In this document: one piece after another, positions 11,150 to 22,636 of the stretch
How positions within the stretch are numbered: position 1 is the first letter of the stretch
How the letters are laid out: the number at the start of each line of letters is the position of its first letter
Source of the DNA: Plantago ovata
Lineage: Eukaryota; Streptophyta; Magnoliopsida; Lamiales; Plantaginaceae
DNA length: 64,000 nucleotides
Direction: 5' to 3'
Assembly (NCBI GenBank): GCA_028274465.1
Contig: CM051458.1
Span: 82,108,085-82,172,084 of the forward strand
Position numbers and translations under genes: made by a program
The notes under the pieces: generated by a model
The model's database searches: none
What the model saw: only the letters and a program-made list of their open reading frames with translations
Told to the model about the DNA's origin: nothing

Positions 11150-14056
11150 GTGATTTAGCTTCATGGTTTTGATATCAATGTCTAAATTTATTTTGGATAA
11201 AATCATATCAAAAATCCTAGTTCACAAGGTTAGGCCTCTTTTGGATAAAATTGTCTTACCATTCCAAAATGCTTTTGTGCCCAAGAGAAAAATCAGTGAC
11301 AATATCATGATTGCTCATGAATTGTTACATTCTATGATTAAAAGGAGAAAAAATAACAAGCAATATTATTTTTCTTTAAAACTTGATATAGAAAAAGCCT
11401 TGGACAGGCTAGATTGGAAATTCATAGACATAACTTTAAGGAAATTCAATTTCCCTCCCGAAAATTTATAAACTTAATCATGACTTGTGTCAAAACCTGC
11501 TCCTTCAAGGTTAAAGTCAACCAATGGAATCTGAAACCTGGACTCCCACAAGGGGAATTAGACAAGGAGATGCGTTATCTCCTTATCTTTCTATCTTCTG
11601 CCAAAAATGTTGGTTCATTTGATTCTAAAAAAATGGAAGAAAAGAAATTCTCACCCCTAAAATCTTCAAGGAATGGCCCTACTATCCCAATGCTTTATTT
11701 TGCAGATGACTACATGATTTTTGTGAAGGCCTCTTCTTCAAGTGCCACAAATATTCTTACAATTTTGCAAGAATATGCAACAGCTTCGGGCCAGAATGTA
11801 TGTTGGGTTAAGAGTAGAATACTCTTCTCTCCAAATACTCCCGTCCACCTAAAACAACAAATAACCCAGATTCTGGGCGTCATACATAATAAAAAAAAAA
11901 AGATAAGTACATTGGCCTCCCATTTCTTTTAGGAATGACCAAAAGGGACTTATTTGATGAAACAATTGATAAAGTACATAACAAAATTAATATCTGGTAC
12001 ACAAGATTCATGTTATATGCAGGAAGGTTAACTCTAATCAAAACAGTTTCAAATACCATTCCCTCCTACTTTATTAGTATAGCTCAAGTTCCAGCTACCA
12101 CCATTGCTAGAATTGAAACTATAAACAAACAATTTTTGTGGAATGGTGAAAAACATGGAAAAAAGAGAGGGAAAATAAAGTGGACAAGAGTTTGCAGAAC
12201 TTTTGAGGAAGGGGGTTTAGGGTTGAGAAATCTGTCACATCTTAATAAGGCTTTTCTTTTAAAACATCTATGGAATTTACACACAGAGAAAAAATCCCTT
12301 TGGTTTGATGTCTATAAGGCAAAGTATTTTCCAAACCTCTCTTTCCTCATGGCACAACCAAAACCCCAGCACAACTGATTTTGGAAAAAATTGGTGAAAT
12401 TAAAAAAAGATTTTAAAAAAGGCTTATCTGTTCAGATTGGAAATGGGGGAACCACTCTATTCTAGAAAGATAAGTGGGTTCATAACAAATCACTAGATGA
12501 TTTTGTCAATATTGAAACTGATCATGAACAACTAGTGGAAAACTTTATTATCAATAAAAATTGGAACAAAAACAAACTACAACAACATCTCCCGCATGAG
12601 ATTGTCCAACAAATTCTTGGTATTCCTCTCCCCGAAGACTGCGCCAAGGATCAAATAGTCTGGGGGGCTTCCAAGAATGGCGTTTTTACAGTTAAAAGTG
12701 CGTATAACATGCTGGCCCGACAGGAACAAGTAATTGGACCTCAATGGCCCTGGAAAAAGTTGTGGTCACTAAAACTAATTCCAAAGATGAAACTCTTCCT
12801 CTGGATAGCAGCTCAGAATAGATTACCTACGGCTGACAAACTTTCATACTATGGTATCTTTCAGGATTCTTTGTAAAAATGAGGAGGAAAATATAGGACA
12901 CCTAGTTTTTAGATGCCCTATATTTTCAAATATAAGAAGATGGATTATTGGGTCTGAACAGAAGTCGTGCACTTTATCCGAAATAATCTTCTGTCTCAAA
13001 TACAATGATGAAAACCATATTAAAATCTTGCTCTTTGCTTGGCTTGTTTGGAGATTAAGGAATGAGTTCCTATTTGCTAATGCTCAGATTGATATTAGAC
13101 AAATGCACATAAGACTTTTAAACCTTCGGAAGGATCATCAAAACCTCCAGGAAGAAACTATGACAAGGGAAACAATCCAGATTCAATGTCGATGGAAACC
13201 TCCACCTGATACTTATATGTGTATCAATTTTGATGGCCGCTCGCCACATATGGCGTTGTTTTATAGTAATGGGCCTTATTCGGCTGTGATGAGATTTAAT
13301 CAAGGTGACAAAGGGGTGTTAATGACCTGGTGACATAACTATCCTTCCTGGTGCTTATTACCTATTTTGTTGAATGTTAGCTTGGGTGGCTGTAAAGGTT
13401 TTGCATACTGTGTAAATTCATATTTGATGCCGGAGTATGCTCCGTGGATTTTCGTGTAATTGCTCTGGGCATTCCTTATGCCCCGTAATTAATAAAGAAT
13501 TTTTTTTGCCGTTCCAAAAAAATAAAATTTTGATGGCTCGCATGACCCTCAAACAGGGGAAGCAGGTGTAGGGGCAATCATTAGAAATAGCAATGGAAAT
13601 TTTATACTGGCTGGTGTTGGCCGTGTAGATGCACCCACGGCAGAATTTCATGCATTAAAGTTTGCATTACAACTGTGTGAAAAAATAGAATGTAAAAAAT
13701 ATGTCTTACAAACCGACTGCAAAATGATTATCTCATGTTTAAACAGGGGAGCAGCAGCCACCACACACCAAGAAGTGATTAGGCAAGACGCATGGATAAG
13801 ATGCAAGATGTAAAAATCCAATTTTTGTACCAAGAAGAAAACAATGTTGCTGATGTGTTGGCTAACGAAGGAAGGAAGCAATCTTTTGGGATGAACCAAG
13901 CTAGGCGTTTAGATAATTCATATGTTTATGTGTGAGATGTTTGCCCATTCTGGTTAGAAGATGTAATTAAGTTGGATGATCGTACTTCTATCGAGCTTGT
14001 ACCTAAGACTTAATCCAGTTATATTACTTATATATTAATGTTGATTTCGAAAAAAA
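11150..14056 (+). pseudogene. LINE B: reverse transcriptase / zf-RVT / RNase H remnant
   Basis: This is an L1-type LINE truncated at its 5' end inside the reverse transcriptase. Visible in order: RT start (KIISKILVHKVRPLLDKI and FVPKRKISDNIMIAHELL), degenerate RQGDALSP in a shifted frame near 11555, the catalytic FADD box near 11700, YAGRLTLIKTVSNTIPSYF, zf-RVT (12760-12960), and RNase H (NFDGS, TAEFHALKFAL and LQTDCKMI, with the expected acidic residues). Several frameshifts and at least two stops make it non-functional. The RNase H part is interrupted at 13237-13525 by a separate insertion. The 3' end is the A run at about 14050-14056. Confidence 0.85.
13237..13525 (+). mobile_element. Short 5'-truncated retroposon inside LINE B RNase H
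   Basis: The 289-bp insert ends in an A-rich tail (ccaaaaaaataaa) and is flanked by an exact 11-bp duplication, aattttgatgg, at 13226-13236 and 13526-13536. Removing it rejoins the RNase H frame through FDGSHDPQTGEAGVG. The tail has an AATAAAG signal before the A run, which suggests a LINE 3' end rather than a tRNA-derived SINE. Confidence 0.8.
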
Positions 14057-14454
14057 TGTCCAAATTTATTTTATTTATTATTTTACAATTTTTCTGATGA
14101 TATTATCAATGTTTTTCTATAATTTTGTTGTACCTTCTGTATATTTATAAAACGTTTAAATTTTATAATATTTTTTATTATTCTATCAAAATCTGTGATG
14201 TTTTTTTAATAATTAAAAATTATATTTTTAATATTTTTCTTTGATTATTATAAATATTTGAATATATAAAAATATATAATCCTATTTTGCATATAGAGAG
14301 AGTGAGATGCATTCTCCTAGTTTGGAGCAAGTGTGTATAGTTTTAGACAACACAAGGTATATCCATACAATTTTAGAAACACAAGTTACACTTTTGTACA
14401 TTTCAAAAAACACAGGGTACATTTATGCATTCTTCAATTCCCACATATTACTTC

Positions 14455-15932
14455 GCTATGATCACATTCTCTTGAATTTTAAGACATGCATATTTTAGTT
14501 TTTTAAGCGGGAAAAAATGTTTATAAGAAATGTATAAAAAAAAAGCTTACAGAAATATATATACGAACAAATACATAGTTCACTTTTGGATTTAGTTTAG
14601 TTAGTTAACTATTTTACATGCATGTGCTTGTTTATCATGAATCTTGATTGTAATAGAATGGTTCTCATTCACACGTATTGAATTGGATGTTCTCTCCTAT
14701 GATTTACCCACAAAAATCGCACTACGTAAAGTTCTCTTGTTTTGGAAATCAAAGCGCTCACTGGTGCAGTTCGTTCATGTGCGCGCTGTTACTTCCATAG
14801 TTTATGTACTCCCGTGTGAAGTTTAATGCCTTTCAATAGTTTAAAAGATTAAATAACATTATGAATTTACAAATTGACCTTAAAAATATAATTAAGCTTT
14901 CATAAATTTTCCATGAGATTAAATGATTAATGACAAGTGATCGATTTGGGTTCAATTCGCACACCTAGCTAGCTACCATTCAATCGAACCAGCTTTGTGC
15001 ACATTAGTACAGTATGACTTTTCCTAGGATGGCCAACCCTGGCTCTTGTAGCCTAGACAACAACTCATATTGGTCGGGGTCACTAGCTAGCTTTTTATTT
15101 AAATATAGTTGGCATTAATTATTTTCTTTCAAAAAAAATTATGGTGGGTATTATTATAAAGAAAACTATTTTTGAAACCTTTTCTTAGTCGGTAGTTCGG
15201 TGCATGCATGCGTGCATGGTACTACCTAAACAGAACATAAATTGGGAACATAAAGCAACTACCGGTTTGAGTTGTACCATACTACGTGATAATTTGTTAA
15301 TTACCGTTTATATATCTACGCATTGGTTATGTAACACCATTCCATTCTTTTCAAAAATACATATTCAAAATAACTTTAGAGATATGCGAGCTTCGCTCTG
15401 AAACAATTTTAAGATAGGTGACTTACTGAAAAAATTTCGATGAGGACAAAGTGTGCAGAAAAAAATACGTGTTGACCTGTGGGCCTAACATATGAACCTG
15501 AAGAGCAACCCCATAAGTAACTGCGCCAACCACTTAGTGACCGGGATTACAATTTCAATATTTGCCAATAAGTATATTAATAGATGAACACGAACTTATA
15601 AGCTTTAACACTAAACAGATCTCTATTCGGCTCCGTCCCTGATAAGTACTGATTAATTTATGAAGTAGCATTTATGAAACTTGCGCATTAATTTTCTGCA
15701 ACATACTGTATGCAAAGTACTGCCTTTCTTTTCTTAATTTTCTTTTCTAAAGAAGGGGCAAAAAATTTCATAAAAATAAAAATAAAAAATTAAACAAATG
15801 CACATACACACACACACATACACCGCTCTCTACCACCTCTAGTAACCAAAAGCTATTACAATCAAGAAAAATTACAATTAAAAAACTCCCTTATTAGTTT
15901 TTCAAAAAATTAAATCAATCACCCTATTAAGC
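14455..15932. other. Intergenic, no gene recognised
   Basis: AT-rich sequence with short reading frames only. I see no splice-consistent gene model and no clear element ends. Confidence 0.5.
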
Positions 15933-15940
15933 GTTAGAGG

Positions 15941-16674
15941 CAGTGGCGAACGCATAAATTTTAGTCGGGGGAGAAACTTTTACTTAATGAAAAATATGTA
16001 CGTATAATTTAAAAAACCGTATATAAATTTCAAAAATTCATAAAAGGTAAAACTAAAAATACATGTATATATGACAAACAAATGCTACAGATCTACAAAT
16101 TCATCATCTTTTTCTAGTAAATTTAAATTTCATTTGTTTATTCTAATTTCAAGGTATTTTATAATAAATGAATAGTTTCAGAATTGAAGCAAATGTGATT
16201 CAAAATTAAAGAAATATTAACAAATTGTAAATGGGTATGTATTTTTATTATATCCAACAAAAAATTAAATTTTACAAGAATTTTTTCACATACATAATTA
16301 CATCCATCTCATATTTTTCATAAGATACTCAACAAGGAATAAACTAATATACATATTATTTTAGAAATTTAATTGAGAAATAACATTTATAAAACCACAG
16401 TATAATGCAAAATAATCTAAATTAAAATGTATATAAAAATAATATTAATAGTGTTTAAAATGTTTTAATAATTCCAAGAGAAAGAATGTGAGCTAGATAG
16501 AAGTATAAGTTACTTACCACAGGATAGGATGCAAATTGTACATTTAAATTGTGCAGCAAACATAATATATAAATGTATAATAGCCAAAAAATGATAAAAA
16601 GGGCATAATAGTAGTTTCAGGGGAAATCCAGGGGCAGCAACGGCTGCCCCTGCGCCTACATGCGCTCGCCCCTG
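15941..16674. mobile_element. hAT MITE (734 bp)
   Basis: The ends are CAGTGGCGAACGCAT and, on the opposite strand, CAGGGGCGAGCGCAT. An exact 8-bp duplication, gttagagg, flanks it at 15933-15940 and 16675-16682. The interior is AT-rich and non-coding. Terminal CAGNGGCG with an 8-bp duplication is diagnostic of hAT elements. Confidence 0.92.
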
Positions 16675-16682
16675 GTTAGAGG

Positions 16683-17489
16683 TAGGATTACGTAGAGTAC
16701 TGAAATATGCATATCTCTTCCTTACATAGTTACATACAAATCATCATGCTTGCAGCGAATTCCAGAGGCATAGCTAATATATTCGTTCCCTTAATTATAT
16801 AAAAAAAATACGACTCCGCAAACAAATATGATTATCCAATTAATTGTATGGTCTAACATATACTCGTATATCAAACAAGTAATTAAAAGAGACAATTATT
16901 GACAATTACAGCTGGTGTGTATATATTAACTCCGATCATATATACGTTTGGAATTTTCTAATGATAAGGCAGTAGCAGTAGTAGTATTTTCATACATATC
17001 ACAATCGTTGAAGATTAATCACACATGACATAGCCCTACTTATTACGGTAGGTTGCGACCTAACAGAAATATTGGCTAATATTTATTACTACTACTATAC
17101 TTAATTCTCAAATCATAATTATCTGATAATCTTATCTTATAATGGCGTAATAATACATCGATCCAACTCATCCCGCTGAAGAACGTAGAAAGACGGAATT
17201 CGCCTACTTCGTGGAAAATCCACTAAAATATATATTAGAGAACAATTTATGATACATTCTCTATATATTTATCTCATGGTTTATTCCAAACATTTATTTA
17301 CTTTTAAATTTATTTTAAAAAACATTATTCTACCAATAGCAAACATTAATATTTTGAGAAAACCGAGGGAGCATTACTCGTTCGTTAAATTAGGACATTT
17401 ATTTTGGTTGTTATATTTCCATATGTGTTTCTCGTGTGGGTGGATAGTTGTGTGCATTTGAGCAGTTGGCAATTGGATATAAATGGACT
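16683..17489. other. Intergenic, nothing recognised
   Basis: AT-rich, without reading frames of note or identifiable element ends. Confidence 0.5.
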
Positions 17490-17755
17490 AAATTGTAACA
17501 ATATTAATTGGCGGGATTGGGACCTAATTGATATACTGTTAGCGAGTTTCCTTAATCTATAACAATGGTAGCATGATTTGAACCTAATTGATATACTGTT
17601 AGTGAGTTTCCTATATTTGTAACAATGCTAGTAGGATTGGAACCTGATTGATATACTGTTGGCGAGTTTTCTTAATTTGTAACAAGGCTAGCGAGATCGG
17701 AATATCTAACTCATGATATACTGTTATCGAGTTTCCTTAATTCCTAATAGAAATA
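17490..17755. repeat. 60-bp tandem repeat, about four units
   Basis: Full units start at 17522, 17582 and 17642 with 'acct.attgatatactgtt', then a variable spacer and 'ttgtaacaa'. A partial unit precedes and a diverged unit follows. Units differ at several positions each. Confidence 0.85.
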
Positions 17756-17900
17756 TTTTGAGAATTAACTAGTATGTAATTTTCTCTTAGATCAATTGCA
17801 ATTCAATTCAATTTTATTATGTTCAAGAGAAGAAAAGTTAACATACCCTAACCCTAAGATACTTTGGGATTCACATTTTGTATACATTAAGATTCAATAC

Positions 17901-18428
17901 TGTTGAGTTCGATTCAACAATAGTCGATTATACCTAATCACAAAAGCTCACAACACAACTAAACCACCATGAACCAGCTGCACCAATCAAACACACACCC
18001 AAGCAACCAAAACAGAAAACAGAGCAAGAACGATAAGCAAGAAAGACACAAGAGTTTAACGTGGTTCGGTTGTAAATAACCTACGTCCACGGAGATCAAC
18101 CAGCTTCCACTATATTATATCAATCCCAATTACAAGTCCCTAACAGTATGCAAGAAACAAGAACAAATCTGTCTCTCAAAGCTAGAACCTATAATCTATA
18201 TAATATCACCCTTCGAAGTAGTCGAACCGGGTCTTCAAGCTGTGTTGTTATGTCTCCAAATCTGGTTATGAGCATGCAATAATCACCCCTTTATATAGCC
18301 TTCAATTTGCAGATATACCTAAAGGAATTCGAATAGGAATTGAATTAAAATAGGAATTGATTTCCTAATGGAGACAATTACCTTTTCCTGATTGCATTCG
18401 GAAACAGTTGTTGAGATAACACCTCACA
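17901..18428 (-). mobile_element. Solo LTR (528 bp)
   Basis: The segment begins TG and ends CA and is flanked by an exact 5-bp duplication, aatac (17896-17900 and 18429-18433). Read on the minus strand it has a TATA box (ctatataaagg, near 18295) followed by a leader-like region containing 'ggttatttacaaccgaacc'. No internal retrotransposon domain adjoins it, so it is a recombination-derived solo LTR. Superfamily is not determined. Confidence 0.9.
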
Positions 18429-18465
18429 AATACATTTATGTTCGAGCAAGTCCCAAATATTCACT

Positions 18466-18625
18466 TTTTTTTTTAAATGGCTAGCTAACTATTCTAGCTA
18501 CTCCTATATCACCTTATAACTTCAAATACACCTATACCAACCTTATAACTCCGTCAGGGTTCGAACCTCCAACCTCTCACGTGCTATTACGTACAAAACC
18601 CATACCACTCGGGCGCCATGTTGAT
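18466..18625 (-). mobile_element. tRNA-derived SINE
   Basis: On the minus strand a tRNA-like head (ggcgcccgagtggtatggg as A-box region and ggttcgaaccc as B box) is followed by two 'gttataaggt' modules and an A-rich tail. It belongs to the same family as the copies at 19913, 26058, 29635 and 52412. Confidence 0.75.
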
Positions 18626-18639
18626 CTTGATTAAAAATG

Positions 18640-19200
18640 ATGTTAAAATATGTCCAAGTTGTTCTAGTCGCAGTAAGACGAACTACAACGATCTATCATA
18701 TTACATAGAAGTACTCAAAATGGTTACACCTTCGGAGTAAAAATGAGAAAACATACAACATGTCTCATTTCATAGGTCAGAGTTAACAAGATCCGAAGTA
18801 CATCAGGCATAACTACTAAAGGTTCATCACCAAGGTACGAAAGATGCACTCTGACAGTGCTAACCTTAAGGATGATCAGAAAGGAACATAAGGGCTTATC
18901 GTTATTGGGCCAAGCCCATCAGTGTCAACATCAAGTACGACAACCACAACTGTTACCCAAAAGACTGACACTTGGCATAATACAATTGGTCTGACTTATG
19001 AGCTAAGAGTTCTCTATAAAAAGTTCAGGTCCTAAAGAGAAAGGAAAGTAACCTAAGATCAACAAAATTATTCATGTAACCAGGTTCTCCTCTAATATTC
19101 TCTGATACACACTTACACGTACTCTGAAAGTTATACAAGGATATTCGTCTCTTGAGTAGGATCTCAACACGGTTATATCCCATTAACCCATCCATCTTTA
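18640..19200 (+). mobile_element. Possible LTR relic
   Basis: A TATA-like 'tctctataaaaag' near 19012 is followed by 'cctaagatcaacaa' and a leader-like stretch, an arrangement seen in plant Ty3-type LTRs. I could not fix the ends or a duplication, so this is tentative. Confidence 0.3.
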
Positions 19201-19912
19201 AGCTCTTCTGATCAGATGATTCAATAAGTCCTAGTATGTTTGCTGCTGAGAGGAAGTATGGATTGAAATCTTGAACTTGTTACTCTTTATGTTTCTATAG
19301 CTAGTCAGTTAGTTTATAATTACATGGAATAGATCCCCATGGTGATTGATTCATTGTTATTTTGTTGATAATTAGTGGGTGATTTCTATAAACATTTGTG
19401 TAAACGAAGACGAATGTGGAAGCAAATACCGAAAGATTTTATTACACAAGCTGAAATATAACTGATATGAATCAAAGTATTTGCCGTTATATAAATTAGA
19501 ATACTACTGTACAAGCTGGATGGAGAAGCACAGGTGCTTGCTTTTACAACTGAACTAAAACGGAAAGCAAACAACGTTTCTTTCCGTAAAAGAAACAACT
19601 CTGCCTGTTGTCAAATTATCAAGGAAGTCCTCCGCTTGTCTTCTTGTCTTCTTCAGTCCTTGTTCTTTTCTATTTGATACAATTTGTGTCCAAAATGTAT
19701 CCCATGATTTACATATCTGAAATTGTTCTCCTTATCCTATTCATATCACATGTTTATGATTTAAGTACGTACATAATGATTAAGCATTCATGAGTTTTAT
19801 TCATGCAATGCAAATTAAGAGTATTGTGATAACATTATGATGGGTTTTGACTGAGTTGGAAAACATATATAGGTTTAATCCAGACAAATAAAAGAACTAA
19901 GATAAAATATAT
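19201..19912. other. Intergenic, nothing recognised
   Basis: Short frames only. No motifs or repeats that I can support. Confidence 0.5.
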
Positions 19913-20074
19913 GGAGTTATAAGGTGATGCAATGAAATGAAACTGGGACAGTGCATGGTTCGATTCATAGCGGAGGCTTAAGGTGGTTCAGGCGTACAAT
20001 GACTATTGGTATAGGTGTGATTAGTTTAAGAGTAATTTCGGAGTTATATAATATTTATCGTTTATAAAAAAAAT
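19913..20074 (+). mobile_element. tRNA-derived SINE
   Basis: It contains 'gttataaggtgatgcaatg' (A-box region), 'ggttcgattcatag' (B box) and an A-rich end (ataaaaaaaataa). Imperfect flanking repeats aagataaaatatat and aagatgagatataa suggest a duplication. Confidence 0.75.
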
Positions 20075-22398
20075 AAGATGAGATATAATATTTTGAAGAC
20101 AAGCTATAGTATAGTATAGTGAGTTGCATTTTGCATTGAATTAAAAGATGTCAAAGTATAGGAGAAGAGAAAGACATGAACCACAAGTAAGTTCATGCAT
20201 GCATAGGTGGTGACAAGTTTGTTGAAAATTAGAAAAAACATTCAATACTTTTCATGTTTAATTTAGGAGCTGGAGATAGGATAATCGTGTTTTTTTTTAA
20301 ATTTTTTTATAGAAAAAGATATATTTTTTTAAAGAAAACGTAGCATCCTATGGTACTTCAAGGAGCCCTGTCATCAATTATACAAGAGGTGTTCGCGTAA
20401 ACAAACCATCTTTTACTTAAATCGTATTTTCAAGAATACATATACTTCTTAAAAGTGGTGTTGGTATATGTGGTTTCGATCAATGTGACCTATAGAAGAG
20501 AATTAAAAGTTGTACATTATTGCTTGGTTGTAAAAAATATAAGAATTTTGATTGTTGTATGTGACTTAAATGAAGGATTTTTTAGAAAAGGATTCACAGA
20601 TGGGGAAGGGTAATTTGGTGAAGACACAGAGAACAAAATGATCCCATTTAATCAAAACATAAGCAGTGATGAATGATTAGATGGATGATTAAAAAAGGAA
20701 AAAGGGTTCCGAGAAAGGGGAAACAAGCAAAGATTAGCAGAATCCATGATTGAAAAGAAAGAAAGGAAGAAAAAAAAAAGATGAAATAGTGGTGGTGTAC
20801 ATGTGAGGGGCAAAATAGTCTTAATGGAATATATAATGAACAGCCAGGTAAGCGGTGAAAAAGGGTGACCTACAGGAGCCGGCATTTAACTAAAAATAGC
20901 TGGACAGACAAAAACCCAACCCCAACTCAACTCTCTTCCTTAATTATCACCTTCGTCGCTTTCTAATCTCCCCACTACCACCTGTCACATTTATTTACTC
21001 TCTCTACACACAATTATACACCATTGCTACACACATATTCACACTCTATTTTATTCCCTCCAATAATTTACGTTCCATTGAATTATATATGTTTCATGTT
21101 TTAAATAAATAACCTATTTCGTAACATATCACTCACAATTATTTTTCTGAATGTAATAAGTTTATCTTACTACATCACATATATTCACTCATTATGTCTT
21201 AATATTTCATACTCAAATCACATTTTAAATCTTAAATCTAAATATATGGTATTTGAAGGTTGAAGCTATTTATGTGATGTTAAGCTAAAATATGTGAACC
21301 TAAAAAATGTTCTTATTTATTGAAAAAATGATGTTTTAAAGTTAAAACTTAACATTTGAGTTAGTAGCCCGTGTATATAGTTGAATTATATTTTAGTATC
21401 TGTTTTGTAATTAAAAAAGTGATATAATAACATTAAAAGTTGAGTTATCTTTTCAAAATATGATTATGTAGTTGAAGCTACTTTTAATATCTGTGGTGAA
21501 GTTTTCAATTGTAATCTGTCTTTGCAAAAGTTACTCTTTAAACTGTGTAATAAAAATTATGAAAATAGAAATATATGAATATGAAATTTCATAAGACGTG
21601 CAAAAAGTAAAATACGTATAGAATTAAATAGTATTGGAGATAGTAAACTACATAATAAAGGAAAAGAAGAGTACCCGCGAGAGTAAAGTATCGTGAAATT
21701 CATAATTTTCTTTTAACAATAATAAATTCACACCTTATTAGTAGTACAATTAGAAGAGTATACCCAATACTTACTTAAGTAAGAAATGTATTGATTTTTC
21801 TCATATTTAGAAAAAAATTAACTTTTACAAGAACACCACTTCTTGTGATTGTTGACTTAATAATTGATTAAGTAGAGAAACATTTTCCTCTTGGTCAATG
21901 TTCAAGTTTCACAATAGGTGAATTTGTGATTATGCGATATTGGACCATAACATGTCACATTTGTGTAGTTTAACCCGAGTGACATTATTTACATTAAAAA
22001 AGACATAAGAGAATGAAAGGAAAGTAGAGTACAATAGTATAAAATTTGGACCAATCATATATCCAGAGTTAAAATTAATAATGCTAGAACAACTTCTCTT
22101 TTATATACATTAATTATTTTTAAAAGTGCACAAATTATTTTGACATTAATAATTTATACTCTGACGATATCATTATTCTAAAATTTGAAGTTTAGAAAGT
22201 AGTAGTACTAGATGAAACGAAAAGATTCCTTAGCTAGGTAGAGAGAGAGCTACTTCATATGTTTTGCTTGCTTCGTTGTTAGATGATTTTGAAATGGTTC
22301 ATTAAATATAGCTTTTGACAGACAGATCCCACCGAAATAAATTAGTAGAGTGAACAAGAGGAGGGAGGATCATAAATTTACTTCACCACAGTCTCTAT
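20075..22398. other. Upstream intergenic region of the trihelix gene
   Basis: No gene is supported. The T-rich reading frames are low-complexity chance frames. The right end must hold the promoter of the trihelix gene. Confidence 0.5.
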
Positions 22399-22408
22399 CC
22401 TTATAAAA
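22399..22408 (+). promoter_or_regulatory. Candidate TATA box of the trihelix gene
   Basis: 'cttataaaat' lies about 230 bp before the ATG, followed by a pyrimidine-rich leader with long CT runs, typical of plant 5' UTRs. No other TATA-like sequence is better placed. Confidence 0.5.
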
Positions 22409-22636
22409 TCCTACAGAATTATTATTATTCACCCCCTTCCAATAATATTCCTTTCCTATTCTATTCTACTATTCTATTTATTTTTTTCCCCTTTTTTTCT
22501 TTTTTTCTTTCTTTTCATTTTCAGCTCACCTGCAGGTAATTTCCTTTGCTTGATTTGATTGATTGATTGAATTGGCTTACTTCCTTACATACTCTCAGTT
22601 ATATCTACCTATCTATCTTTCAATCATCAATTCATC

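Larger units (their letters stand above)
7212..11230. repeat. Second copy of a ~4.3-kb tandem duplication
   Basis: This block repeats about 2920-6937 in the same orientation at an offset of 4277-4291 bp. The copies differ almost only by single-base insertions or deletions, nearly always missing in the first copy, plus TA-tract length. Examples: ataagtcc versus ataaagtcc, gtaacaatg versus gtaaccaatg, cgacggggtg versus cgacgggggtg. Substitutions are very rare. That is the signature of uncorrected long-read errors in one copy of a single sequence. Confidence 0.8.
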